Part shown: piece by piece, positions 8,066-17,093 of the stretch
Numbering within the stretch: the stretch's first letter is position 1
How the letters are laid out: each line of letters opens with the position of its first letter
Assembly (NCBI GenBank): GCA_022760435.1
Contig: JALEFY010000008.1
Location: 1-64,000, forward strand
Reading direction: 5' to 3'
Source: Neomegalonema sp.
Lineage (GTDB): Bacteria > Pseudomonadota > Alphaproteobacteria > Rhodobacterales > Rhodobacteraceae
DNA: 64,000 nucleotides
Translations under genes and position numbers: made by a program
The notes under the pieces: model-generated
Database searches by the model: none
Told to the model about the DNA's origin: nothing
Seen by the model: the letters and a program-made list of their open reading frames with translations, nothing else

Positions 8066-9418
8066 TCAGATCAGGATACTTTGCAGCACTTGCTTGATCG
8101 AGCCATCCTCGATCGCCGGACCCAGCCACAAGGCATAGAACGCGATGGATGCCGCGATCACCAGCCCCCAGGTCAGAAGCGAGACGATGGTATTGAGCTG
8201 ATTGGGCACCACCGCGAGATGGACGCGCTCATTCTCCGCCGGTGCCGGGATGAGGCGACCGGTGGCGTCCCTCGTATAGGCCGTCGCGTGCAGGATGAGC
8301 GGATGCGAGCCCCAACGCTTTGGCGTGATCCGCCAGCGCCACGTTCTGCGGCCGGGGTCCTGGCCCAGCGTCTGCACCGGATCGGAGAGCAAGGTGATCT
8401 CGAACGCGTCCTCGGGATCACGGATCGCCATCGCCGCCACCCCGGTCGGGGTCGAGCCCGGCTCGACGCGGCTTGGCAAGGTGCCGGTCCACGAACCGCC
8501 ATTCATCACTTCATCAGCGATCTCGATCTCGATCTCTACCGGGCGACTGACGCAGAGGCGGCGGGGGAAACGGTGGCGCAGGGCGCTGACGGAAACCGGT
8601 GCATCAAGCTCGAGCGAGGGGTCCTTGATCTCGGTGCTGAAGGCGGCTTCGATTTCGTCGAGATCTTCGGAATCGGGGCTGCGCGGTGCGGAGGCGCGGG
8701 CCAGCGGGTCTCGCCCTGAAGCCATCATCTCTTCTTCGAGCGCGATCTCGTAAGCAGGATCGTCGCTGAGCTGGGGCAATTGCTGATGCAGGCTGCGGCG
8801 ACGGGCGACGGCGAGACGGGCGGCTTCGTCATTGCCAAAGAACAGCGCCTCCCCGGCCAGTGCCCAGGTCATCGCCGTCAGGGAAGGGGCGCTGCGGTCG
8901 GTATTGACCGCTTCAAGGCGCAAGGCGAGTGCCGGCAACACCGATGCAGCAGCGCCAAAGCGGCGGGCGATCCCGGGCGCGCGCTCTGCCTTGAGGTTCA
9001 ACGCGGCCTCGAGCGCCCCGCCCGGATCGTCGACGCGCAGGTCTTGCGCCTCCATCGGTGTGTCGAGGATCAGCAAGCGCCCGGAAGCCTTGCAGCGCTC
9101 GAGCGTCTGGCGGAGGCTTTCGGCGCGATAGGGGCGCCCTTCCCCGAATTCAAAGGAAACGCGGCCCTGCGGATTGATGCTCATTGGCGCACGCAGCACC
9201 AGAACGAAGAGCTCGACGGCGCCGACCTGCTCGAACATGCCGCGCAGGGCAAAATCGGCCTCGCGCCCGGTTTTCACCACCCGATCCTCAATGCTGGTAT
9301 AGCTGGGATCAAGGGCGAAGGCACTGCGAAGGCGGGCGCGATCAACCTCTGCCTGCGCCGCGCCTTCTCCGGCGGCAGTGAGAAACAGGACGGCCTTGCG
9401 TTCCATCAATGAATCCAT
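8066..9418 (-). CDS. Unknown tail-anchored protein with a possible degenerate caspase-like N-terminal domain
   Basis: 450 residues. Residues 6-130 look like an alternating alpha/beta fold: a first strand RKAVLFLTAAG, a middle strand VELFVLVLRAP and a later strand RLLILDTPMEA. This is the strand order around the His and Cys of caspase-like peptidases, but SGHG is replaced by LRAPMS and the Cys strand reads LDTPMEA, so no dyad is present. A linker rich in Asp/Glu (about 225-265) is followed by a beta-rich domain with WRWRITPKRWGSHPLILHA, a pattern seen in effector-associated caspase proteins. A single membrane helix near 415-435 anchors the C-terminus. It follows the lipoprotein gene by 27 bp. 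The fold assignment is inference; function is unknown. Confidence 0.6.
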   Translation of the reverse strand: MDSLMERKAVLFLTAAGEGAAQAEVDRARLRSAFALDPSYTSIEDRVVKTGREADFALRGMFEQVGAVELFVLVLRAPMSINPQGRVSFEFGEGRPYRAESLRQTLERCKASGRLLILDTPMEAQDLRVDDPGGALEAALNLKAERAPGIARRFGAAASVLPALALRLEAVNTDRSAPSLTAMTWALAGEALFFGNDEAARLAVARRRSLHQQLPQLSDDPAYEIALEEEMMASGRDPLARASAPRSPDSEDLDEIEAAFSTEIKDPSLELDAPVSVSALRHRFPRRLCVSRPVEIEIEIADEVMNGGSWTGTLPSRVEPGSTPTGVAAMAIRDPEDAFEITLLSDPVQTLGQDPGRRTWRWRITPKRWGSHPLILHATAYTRDATGRLIPAPAENERVHLAVVPNQLNTIVSLLTWGLVIAASIAFYALWLGPAIEDGSIKQVLQSILI

Positions 9419-9445
9419 GACGTCGCCTTGCAGCCTCCCGTTGCG

Positions 9446-10012
9446 TTAGCGCGTATCGCCCGAATGATCGGTCACGATGGCTTTGATGAGTTGGCGCATC
9501 ATCCGGGTGAATTCGGGCCAGTCGCCAGGTTGATGCTTCATCGATTCAAGGAACCCGCTGCCGAGCGATTCCTCGCCCGAACAGAACACCGCGAAGACAT
9601 CGAAGCCAGCAGTGCGAGTGGCGCCAGCCTCTTTGGCGGATTTGGGCAGATTGCAGGAGATGTTGCGATCCGGCGGGTTGATCCCGTTGAAGATCAGCAC
9701 CAGACGCTCGGGCTGACGCGGCGACAGGCTCTGCGGCTCAACGACGACGAAGGGCGCCTTGACCATGCTGGCCGGCATCGACAGATGCGAGGCGATCTCT
9801 TGCGCATTGGTGTTGGCCCAAGGCTTGCCATGGATCTCGACCGGAAATTCTCCGCGCGCCGCGATTGCCTGCATCCACTCCACCGTGAGGGCGACGTCGC
9901 GGTCGATGCGGTTGATGACCATGCCGTCATCGCAGCCGGTCAGAGAGAACCCGGTGAAAAGCAGCGCGATGCGCGCCAGCCAGCTTGCGGATCCTGATTT
10001 ATTCATGGCCAT
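9446..10012 (-). CDS. Lipoprotein of unknown function
   Basis: 188 residues from ATG 10012; ATG 10006 is an alternative. A signal peptide ends in the lipobox LTGC near residue 27, so the mature protein should carry a lipid on Cys and sit in an envelope membrane. The mature part shows PERLVLIFNGINPPDRNI and AGFDVFAVFCSGEESLGSGF, which resemble paired strands of an alpha/beta domain, perhaps one that compares or binds a ligand. No named family was recognised. It lies 27 bp ahead of the tail-anchored protein gene and 221 bp after the DUF5939 gene, on the same strand, suggesting one functional unit. Confidence 0.7.
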   Translation of the reverse strand: MAMNKSGSASWLARIALLFTGFSLTGCDDGMVINRIDRDVALTVEWMQAIAARGEFPVEIHGKPWANTNAQEIASHLSMPASMVKAPFVVVEPQSLSPRQPERLVLIFNGINPPDRNISCNLPKSAKEAGATRTAGFDVFAVFCSGEESLGSGFLESMKHQPGDWPEFTRMMRQLIKAIVTDHSGDTR

Positions 10013-10233
10013 GGTCGATACCCCCGTCTGCAAATCCTTGAACGGCGCCAAGCATCCCGGACCGGCGCAAGTGCCGTTTTAGACAACCCAAACCCGGCTG
10101 TCTCCGATGATCTTTGGTGAAAGGCCCCTGCTAACCCTCAAATTCGCTACCCTTTGATATGTCTAGCAGTCCTCTTGCGGTCGGATTGAGGGGGCATTGC
10201 GGCAAAAGCTGGCATCGTCCGGGAGGAGTGGGC

Positions 10234-12090
10234 CTAGCGCAGGCGGAGCAATCGCACGGGTTTTTCCAGCCCGGGCAAGTTGAGTTCGACCTCATCGATG
10301 CGTGCGAGCGGCATCAGCCGGGTCAGCATCTCGCTGCGAAAGACATTGGACTGAAACAGCATCTCGCCGCGTTCGGTGGAGCGCAACACCGTTTCGGCGA
10401 GCGCGGCGCTGGACCCGGAGAAATCGAGCCCCTGAGCGGAAGGGACCGCGAAGGCGCGTCCGCCGGTGATCGCCATGGCCAGGCGCGCGGTCGGCTCGGC
10501 CTCGCTCGCTTGCATCTGCTGCTCCAGATCGCGGATCCCGGCGGTGAAGCGGGCGGCGCTGCGCGGATCGAGGAAGGCGGCGAGACCAAAGGAGCCCCCT
10601 TGCCGGACCACGCCGCCATTGCATGAGCGGGCAAGCTGCGCGATCTTTCGCGCCCAGCCGGGCCGTGGGTCAGGCAAGGCGCCGCGCGCTTCGGCCTGAT
10701 CGATGATCCCCAGAGCGCCGTGATCGAACCAGGCGACGAAGGCCGCCCGCCCCGAGCGCATCGGCCAGCGCGGCGCGTCCCTCCCCTTCAGGTCGCGATA
10801 GGCTTGCAAGATGATGGTCTCGGCCGCGGTCAGGGCGTCGGCGCGCCAGGCGCGGCGCTCGAGCACCAGGCGCATCGGGTCGGCGCTTTGATTCTCCAGT
10901 ATCACCGAGCCCGCGGGCGCGGGTTGGCCGAGGCGGATCTCGCTGCCGGTGACCTCGACGATCGGAAAGCCAGGATCAACCGCATGGCGGCGGTCGAAAT
11001 CGAAATTGAGCTCGAGAACGCTTGCCGTGCTGTTGGGGTTGGCTGCGCTGCCCGCATCGACCGGCTCGGCGCGCACCCGGTAGGCGCCATCGGTGATATC
11101 ATAGGCGATGGCCCGCTGCTCGCCCGGCTCGAGGCGCTGCTGGGTCAGGACATGGGGCATCGCCATCGGACCGGAATGGCAATGCGCGCCCTCGGGCAAT
11201 TTGCGCACGATCGGTGCGGGGCGAAACAATGCCTCGACATTCACCGCCAGATCGCTCTCGAAATCGAAGGCATCAATGGCGCAATGGGCGGATTTTGGCA
11301 GATCCGCTAGGCGCTCGACCCGGGCGACTTGCCGCCGGCAGCGCGGGCAGAGCAGCGAAAAGCTGGTTTCAAGAAGCCCGGCATCGCAAGCCGCAAGGCA
11401 AGCCTCGGCGGCTTCGCGTTCGGAAAGATCGAGCGCTCGGGCCAGACGCCTCGCCCGGATCTCCCCAAGGTCGGAATCGGGTGCCTTGGCAATCATGCTC
11501 GCCAGTTGAGCGGCGACCCCGTTGTCATAGGGAGTCTTTTCCATCTGTGCGGCGCGGCCATCGAGCTCCACCTGCACTTCGCGCACGCCGCCCTTTCGCG
11601 CACGCGGGAAGGGCAAGGGGCGGCGCCCGCTCACGAAGGCGTCGATATCCTCGGCCGCCTCGTGAAAGGCATCGCCGAGGCGGCGCAGATAGCCTGAGGA
11701 AATCAGGGTGCGCCCAAGGACACCGTTCGGCTCGCCCTGAACAGCGAAGCGCACGCGAGAGCCGCCCGCTTCGCTCTGGCTCAGGGCCATGGCGGCCGAA
11801 AAGGTGTAAAGCGGGCCACTCAGATACCGCCGCTCGAAGCGCCACCACTGTCCTGCCACCCATTCATGGGGGATCTCGAGCCATTCCTGGCCCCGAAACC
11901 CACTCAGCGAATGGGCGCGGGGCAAGCCGCCGACCTTGTCTTGCGCCAGGGCATAGCGCGGCAGATCGAGAGCTTCGTTGATCCGGTTGGTATCGGCGAG
12001 CAGAGGCCAGAGGGAGAGCGGTGATTGTGAGAGCCGGAAATCCCAGCTTTCGGTGATGCTCTCATTAGAACTGATGGCAACGCTGCTCAT
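10234..12090 (-). CDS. START-like / DUF5939 protein with a degenerate class III nucleotide cyclase domain
   Basis: 618 residues from ATG 12090; ATG 12105 is possible. Residues about 15-155 look like a START/polyketide-cyclase ligand pocket (WDFRLSQSPLSLWPLLADTN, EWVAGQWWRFERRYLSGPL). A DUF5939-type zinc-ribbon segment follows with SLLCPRCRRQVARVERL, then SAHCAIDAFDFESDLAVNVE. The last 170 residues align by eye with adenylate/guanylate cyclases: AAFVAWFDHGALGIID, NGGVVRQGGSFGLAAF, LAMAITGGRAF, LDFSGSSAALAETVL. The metal-binding Asp of FTDIVGST and of the IGD loop and the catalytic Asn of NxAARL all appear lost, so cyclase activity is unlikely. It may act as a nucleotide-free or nucleotide-binding signalling scaffold. 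Confidence 0.7.
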   Translation of the reverse strand: MSSVAISSNESITESWDFRLSQSPLSLWPLLADTNRINEALDLPRYALAQDKVGGLPRAHSLSGFRGQEWLEIPHEWVAGQWWRFERRYLSGPLYTFSAAMALSQSEAGGSRVRFAVQGEPNGVLGRTLISSGYLRRLGDAFHEAAEDIDAFVSGRRPLPFPRARKGGVREVQVELDGRAAQMEKTPYDNGVAAQLASMIAKAPDSDLGEIRARRLARALDLSEREAAEACLAACDAGLLETSFSLLCPRCRRQVARVERLADLPKSAHCAIDAFDFESDLAVNVEALFRPAPIVRKLPEGAHCHSGPMAMPHVLTQQRLEPGEQRAIAYDITDGAYRVRAEPVDAGSAANPNSTASVLELNFDFDRRHAVDPGFPIVEVTGSEIRLGQPAPAGSVILENQSADPMRLVLERRAWRADALTAAETIILQAYRDLKGRDAPRWPMRSGRAAFVAWFDHGALGIIDQAEARGALPDPRPGWARKIAQLARSCNGGVVRQGGSFGLAAFLDPRSAARFTAGIRDLEQQMQASEAEPTARLAMAITGGRAFAVPSAQGLDFSGSSAALAETVLRSTERGEMLFQSNVFRSEMLTRLMPLARIDEVELNLPGLEKPVRLLRLR

Positions 12091-12382
12091 TTCAACTCGC
12101 CCCATGCCCGAACGATACGCCGACGCTTAACCCAAGCGCCGTATCCGCTAGATCAGGCAGCGCCCCTGTGCCTTGATACTACAGTTTGTGGTAAACGATC
12201 CTGAGTGACACGAAAAGAGATTTGTCAGTGCCCGCGGTGTAATTGTCTTGTTTTGAGCAGGCGGGGCGACGGAATGCCTTGTTCTTGCCCCCTGCCTGGG
12301 CATAGACAAGGTGATCCGGTTCCTTCCCCTTATCCTTTGCCCCGCCCCTTCACCCTTGCCCTTTTGAAAGCCAGTGAGAACG

Positions 12383-13546
12383 ATGAAGACCCTGGAGCGC
12401 TATATCTTCTCGCAACTGCTCGGCCCGCTCGGGTTCTTCGTGCTGGTGCTCACCGGGGTGATGTGGCTGCTGCTGTCGCTGCGCGTGATCGATACGGTGG
12501 TGAATAACGGCCAGGGCGCTGCGGTCTTTCTTGAGCTCACCGGGCTGATGCTGCCGCTTGTGATGTCGATCGTGCTCCAGCTCGGAGCATTGGGCGCGAC
12601 GGTCTATGCGCTCAGCCGGTTGATGAATGAGAGCGAGTTGGTCGCGGCCTTTGCCGGGGGCGCGAGCAAGATGCGGGTGGCCAAGCCCTTTATCTGGTTC
12701 GGCCTGTTCATGATTGCGCTGCTGGCCATCGACACGATGTTCCTGATGCCATCGGCGGCGCGGACGATGCGCGACCGGATTGATGAGGTGCGATCGGACC
12801 TGGTCGCGGGGCTCATCCGTGATGGGCGCTTCATGCATCCGGCAAGCGGCGTGACCGTCTATATCCGCGAGGTCACCCCCAATAACGAGCTGCTTGGGAT
12901 CTTTTTGCATGTCGATCGCGATAACAGCACCCCGGTAACCTACACCGCCAAGCGCGGTTTTCTCACCCGGTATGAGGACAAGCCGACCCTGGTAATGTTC
13001 GAGGGCAAGGCGCAATTTCTCGATGAGAAGACCCGCCAATTGCAACTCGGGGCGTTCAAGAGCTTTTCCTATGACCTCTCTCCCCTGCTTGAGAGCAAGG
13101 GCGCGCGGGTGCGCAAACCCTCCGAGCGGTATTTCTGGGAATTGATCAATCCGGACCCGGAGGTCGCTACGACGCCCAAAGCGCGCGGCAAGTTCATAAT
13201 CGAGGGGCATGAACAGCTCAGCGCGCCGCTTTATGGGCTGGCGCTGCCCCTGGTGGCAGCGGCGGTGATGATGGGCGCGCAATTCACCCGCCGCGGCTAT
13301 GGCAAGCGGGTGGCGATGGCGCTGATCCTCGGAGCGCTGCTGCGGGTGATTGGATTGGCCGTGAAGAGCCTCGCAACCCCGACGCCCGAGCTTTGGCCGC
13401 TGCTTTATGCGGTGCCGATCCTTGGCGGCGGTGCGGCGCTGTGGTCCTTGAGCGTCACGCGGCTGGGGAGCGGGGCAAGGTCGTCCGCCGCCCCAGGCAC
13501 ACCGCCGGATATCGGTCAGGCAACGGGCAATGAGGTGGCGTCATGA
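12383..13546 (+). CDS. lptF: LPS export ABC transporter permease LptF
   Basis: 387 residues. LptF and LptG form the inner-membrane permease that, with LptB, extracts lipopolysaccharide and drives it along the Lpt bridge. ATG 12383 (MKTLERYIFSQLLGP) is the conserved N-terminus; a GTG at 12374 is possible. Six membrane segments are visible: three in the first 110 residues, then a periplasmic jellyroll region (about 125-265, with VTVYIREV and LLGIFLHV), then three near the C-terminus. lptG overlaps by ATGA, so translation is coupled. The 292-bp gap to the divergent DUF5939 gene must hold the promoters; none was certain. Confidence 0.95.
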   Translation: MKTLERYIFSQLLGPLGFFVLVLTGVMWLLLSLRVIDTVVNNGQGAAVFLELTGLMLPLVMSIVLQLGALGATVYALSRLMNESELVAAFAGGASKMRVAKPFIWFGLFMIALLAIDTMFLMPSAARTMRDRIDEVRSDLVAGLIRDGRFMHPASGVTVYIREVTPNNELLGIFLHVDRDNSTPVTYTAKRGFLTRYEDKPTLVMFEGKAQFLDEKTRQLQLGAFKSFSYDLSPLLESKGARVRKPSERYFWELINPDPEVATTPKARGKFIIEGHEQLSAPLYGLALPLVAAAVMMGAQFTRRGYGKRVAMALILGALLRVIGLAVKSLATPTPELWPLLYAVPILGGGAALWSLSVTRLGSGARSSAAPGTPPDIGQATGNEVAS

Positions 13547-14652
13547 GTTGGACCATTTCCAGCTATATCGCGCGGCGCTTTCTCGGGTCGGTTCTGGCGA
13601 TCTTCATGATGGTGCTCGTCCTGGCATCCTTGTTCGACGCGATCGAGCTGGCCCGCCGCGTGCCCGACGATGAGAAATTCGGCTTCCTCTCGGTTCTGGG
13701 CATGGCGGCATTGCGCGCGCCCTCGCTCTCGATCAAGGCTGCGCCTTTCGTGATGCTGCTCGGGGCATTATGGACCTATGCAAGACTGGCCCGCTCGAGC
13801 GAGTTGGTCGTCACCCGCGCAGCCGGGGTCTCGGGTTGGGGCGTGATCGCGCCGACCTTGTTTGCCGCTGCGGCGCTCGGGGCGCTGACCACGACGGTGT
13901 ACAACCCTTTCGCCGCCGCGCTGCTCGACAAGTTCGACCGGCTCGAGGCAAAGATCTTCAGGCAGGATAATCGCTTGCTCTCGGTCTCGCGCGAGGGCTT
14001 GTGGCTGCGCCAGGGCAATCGGGACGCGCAATCGGTGATCCATGCCCAACAGTCGAACTCTGATGGGACGAAGCTCGGCGATGTCGCGGTCTATCTCTAT
14101 CAGGGTGACGATGATTTCATCGGGCGCATTGATGCTCAGTCCGGCGTGCTGACACCGGGGTTCTGGGAGTTGAGCAATGCGGTGATCCAGAAGGTCGATC
14201 CCGAGCATCCCGAAGAGCTGATCGAGCGGCGCGAGGCGGCGGTCTACAAGCTTCAGACCGATCTGACGGCGACGCAGATCATCGACAGTTTTGCCGCGCC
14301 CGAAACCATCACCTTCTGGCGGCTGCCGGGCTTCATCCGAACGCTGCAAGAGCAAGGGTTTTCGGCCCGAAGACATATCCTGCATTTTCACGCCTCGCTG
14401 GCCTCGCCTTTGATTTTCCTGGCGATGGCATTGCTGGGCGGGGCATTTTCCATGCGGCATGCACGATTGGGCGGGCTCGGGCGCATGGCTCTATTTGCGA
14501 CATTGACCGGGTTTTTGGTCTATTTCGTGTTCGATATCGCCCAGGCGCTGGCGGGCTCCGGTGTTCTTTCGCCACTGCCTGCGGCTTGGGGACCGCCCAT
14601 TGCGGCCCTGATGCTCGGAGCGGGCTTGCTGTTCCATTTCGAGGACGGATAG
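13543..14652 (+). CDS. lptG: LPS export ABC transporter permease LptG
   Basis: 369 residues, partner of LptF in the LptB2FG complex. The N-terminus MSWTISSYIARRFLGSVLAI is typical of LptG. TM1-3 fall within the first 110 residues, a periplasmic domain spans about 140-265, and the last three helices include LIFLAMALLGGAFSM and LTGFLVYFVFDIAQALA. The start overlaps the lptF stop by four bases (ATGA). lptD follows after 86 bases on the same strand. Confidence 0.95.
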   Translation: MSWTISSYIARRFLGSVLAIFMMVLVLASLFDAIELARRVPDDEKFGFLSVLGMAALRAPSLSIKAAPFVMLLGALWTYARLARSSELVVTRAAGVSGWGVIAPTLFAAAALGALTTTVYNPFAAALLDKFDRLEAKIFRQDNRLLSVSREGLWLRQGNRDAQSVIHAQQSNSDGTKLGDVAVYLYQGDDDFIGRIDAQSGVLTPGFWELSNAVIQKVDPEHPEELIERREAAVYKLQTDLTATQIIDSFAAPETITFWRLPGFIRTLQEQGFSARRHILHFHASLASPLIFLAMALLGGAFSMRHARLGGLGRMALFATLTGFLVYFVFDIAQALAGSGVLSPLPAAWGPPIAALMLGAGLLFHFEDG

Positions 14653-14738
14653 ATGGTAGGGAGCGAGTCGCTTGCGGCAGGGCGCAGCGGCACGTGAGAG
14701 TTCGGGCTTGGTGAGTGGGCAATGTTGCGGGAGTGGGC

Positions 14739-17045
14739 ATGACGCATTGGGCGCAAGGGGCTAAGGCACGCCGATCATGGTTGGCGCGAGGGATCGGTAT
14801 CCACACCCTTGCGCTGTTGGGTGCCGTTTTTGTGCTCCTGACCGCGCCCAGCGCCAATGCGCAGCAAGAGGCGCGCTCGGACCTGCTCCGCGATACGTTG
14901 CGCTTGTCCGAGGTCGACACCTCTGCACCAGCGGTGCTTGAAGCCAATGAGATCTCGGTGGATCAAGCCAGCCAGACCGTCTCTGCCAGCGGGGATGTCC
15001 GGGTCTATTTCGCCGATCGCGTGCTGGTCACCGACATGCTCTCCTATAACCAGCAAACGGATATCGTGATCGCGCAAGGCAATGTGCGGCTCGTCAATCC
15101 CGATGGCACCGTGATCGAGGCGGACCGGGTCGAGATCGACAGTCAGTTGCGCGACGGGCTCATCGAGGGCGCAAGGGCGGTGCTGGGCGATGGCAATGCG
15201 CGCATCGCGGCGGTCGAGGCCCGGCGGATCGATGGCGCCTATACCGCCTTTTCCAAGACCGTGTTCTCACCCTGCGATGTCTGCGAGGATGAGCCGGTGC
15301 CGCTATGGCGGATCCGGGCTCGGCGGGTGATCCAGGACGAGCAGGCGAAGGATATCATCTACGAAGACGCCACGCTCGATGTCTATGGGGTGCCCGTGGT
15401 GTGGCTGCCCTATTTTCGGCATGCCGATCCGACGGTGGAGCGGCGGACCGGTTTTCTCGCGCCGGAGATCTTCGGCACTGAAAGCCTCGGCTATGCGATC
15501 AAGATCCCCTACTATGTCGAGCTTTCGCCCCATCGCGACATGACCGTCACCGGGTTCCTCGCGACCGATGACAACCCGGTTCTCGAAGGGCAGTATCGCG
15601 AGAAATTCGTGGACGGGGATCTCGATATCAGTGCCTCGATTACCCATAGCGATGATGCGCTGCAAACCGGCACGAGAGGCCATTTCGAGGGGCATGGCGA
15701 AACGGGCATCCGCTCGCTCGATAACCGCCTGCGCTGGAGCCAGCTCCCCGGGATCGCCGAGGGCCGGTTCGATACCGGGTGGCGGCTCGGCTTTGACAGT
15801 GTGATTGCTTCGGATGATGCCTATCTGAGGCGCTATCGCTATTCCGATGAGGACCGGGTGCAAAGCCGCGCCTATTTCGAGCGGTTCTCGCTATCCGGTT
15901 TCACCTCGCTCGAAGCGGTGCGCTATCAGAGCTTTCGCGATGATGAATATTCCGGGGACATCCCCTTTGTCCTGCCGCATCTGAGCTATCAGCAAGATCT
16001 GGAACCGACGATTTTCGGCGGGATACTCGATATCAGTGGCGATTTCCTGTTTCTGAGCCGGACGGGGCAACAGGATGACGACCTGAACGCCCTGACCCAG
16101 GACCAGACCAATGGCCGGGATGTGCTGCGCTTCTCCGGCGGCGTGGGCTGGCGGCGTAATCATGTCACCGTGAGCGGGATCGAGCTTGAAGGCTATGCGC
16201 GGATGCGCGCGGATCTCTACCGCACCCTTGATGACAGTCGGCTGGGCAATGGTGTGCAAACCCGTGTGCTGCCGGCTGCCGGTGTCACGGCCCGTTATCC
16301 GCTCGGCAAGCGCACCGATGGCGCGACGCATATGCTCGAGCCGTTCAGCTCCTTGATCATCGCGCCCTATGGCGGCAATCCGAACACGATTGCGAATGAG
16401 GACAGCCAGGATGCTGAGCTCGATGAGCTCTCGATCGCCTCTTTCTCCCGCTTTCCGGGGATCGACCGCTGGGAAGACGGACCGCGCGCGACCCTGGGGG
16501 TGCATTACAGCCGCGTGCCTGATGCCGGGCCAGAGATTGATGTGATGCTCGGCCAGTCCTTTCGCCTGCGCGAATCCTCGGCCTTCTCCGAAGCCTCGGG
16601 CCTGCGCAATGCCGAGTCCGATCTCGTCGGGGCCTGGCGCGTCTCCACCGCGCCGCATCTGACCTTCGGGCACCGTTTTCGGGTGAGCTATGAGGGGATC
16701 ATGCGGCGCAACGAAGTCTATGCCAGCGCCGAGTATCAGCGCCTCCAGGTCCAAGGCTCCTATATCTATCTGCGCCGCGACCCAGAAGCGGGCACCGATG
16801 CCGATCGCGAGGAAGGTTTGATCCGGGCGATGTTCGGACTCGATGAGGAATGGACGCTGGTCGGCGATGTACGCCGCGATTTCGAGAATTCGCGCTTTGT
16901 GAACGCCAGTGGGGGCTTGCGTTTTGCCAATGAGTGCTGCGAAATCGACTTCAAGGTAAAGAGGCGGTTCAACGATGTCGATGACGTACCCTCATCGACG
17001 GATTTCGGTTTGGTGTTGCGGCTCAAATCGCTGGGAACCGAGTAA
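14739..17045 (+). CDS. lptD: LPS-assembly outer-membrane protein LptD
   Basis: 768 residues. LptD with LptE inserts LPS into the outer leaflet of the outer membrane. ATG 14739 has GGGAG six bases upstream; a GTG at 14715 lacks one. The signal peptide ends PSANAQQ near residue 41. The OstA/jellyroll part (about 55-190) contains VLEANEISVDQASQTVSASG; the rest is a large beta-barrel rich in aromatic alternate residues, ending LVLRLKSL. Cysteines occur as a close pair, PCDVC, and near the C-terminus, NECCEID, consistent with the disulphide pattern that oxidises LptD. surA follows 48 bp later. Confidence 0.95.
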   Translation: MTHWAQGAKARRSWLARGIGIHTLALLGAVFVLLTAPSANAQQEARSDLLRDTLRLSEVDTSAPAVLEANEISVDQASQTVSASGDVRVYFADRVLVTDMLSYNQQTDIVIAQGNVRLVNPDGTVIEADRVEIDSQLRDGLIEGARAVLGDGNARIAAVEARRIDGAYTAFSKTVFSPCDVCEDEPVPLWRIRARRVIQDEQAKDIIYEDATLDVYGVPVVWLPYFRHADPTVERRTGFLAPEIFGTESLGYAIKIPYYVELSPHRDMTVTGFLATDDNPVLEGQYREKFVDGDLDISASITHSDDALQTGTRGHFEGHGETGIRSLDNRLRWSQLPGIAEGRFDTGWRLGFDSVIASDDAYLRRYRYSDEDRVQSRAYFERFSLSGFTSLEAVRYQSFRDDEYSGDIPFVLPHLSYQQDLEPTIFGGILDISGDFLFLSRTGQQDDDLNALTQDQTNGRDVLRFSGGVGWRRNHVTVSGIELEGYARMRADLYRTLDDSRLGNGVQTRVLPAAGVTARYPLGKRTDGATHMLEPFSSLIIAPYGGNPNTIANEDSQDAELDELSIASFSRFPGIDRWEDGPRATLGVHYSRVPDAGPEIDVMLGQSFRLRESSAFSEASGLRNAESDLVGAWRVSTAPHLTFGHRFRVSYEGIMRRNEVYASAEYQRLQVQGSYIYLRRDPEAGTDADREEGLIRAMFGLDEEWTLVGDVRRDFENSRFVNASGGLRFANECCEIDFKVKRRFNDVDDVPSSTDFGLVLRLKSLGTE

Positions 17046-17093
17046 AAAATCACCGTTCCAAAGCGAACGGGCGAGCATGTCAGGGAGACGAGT

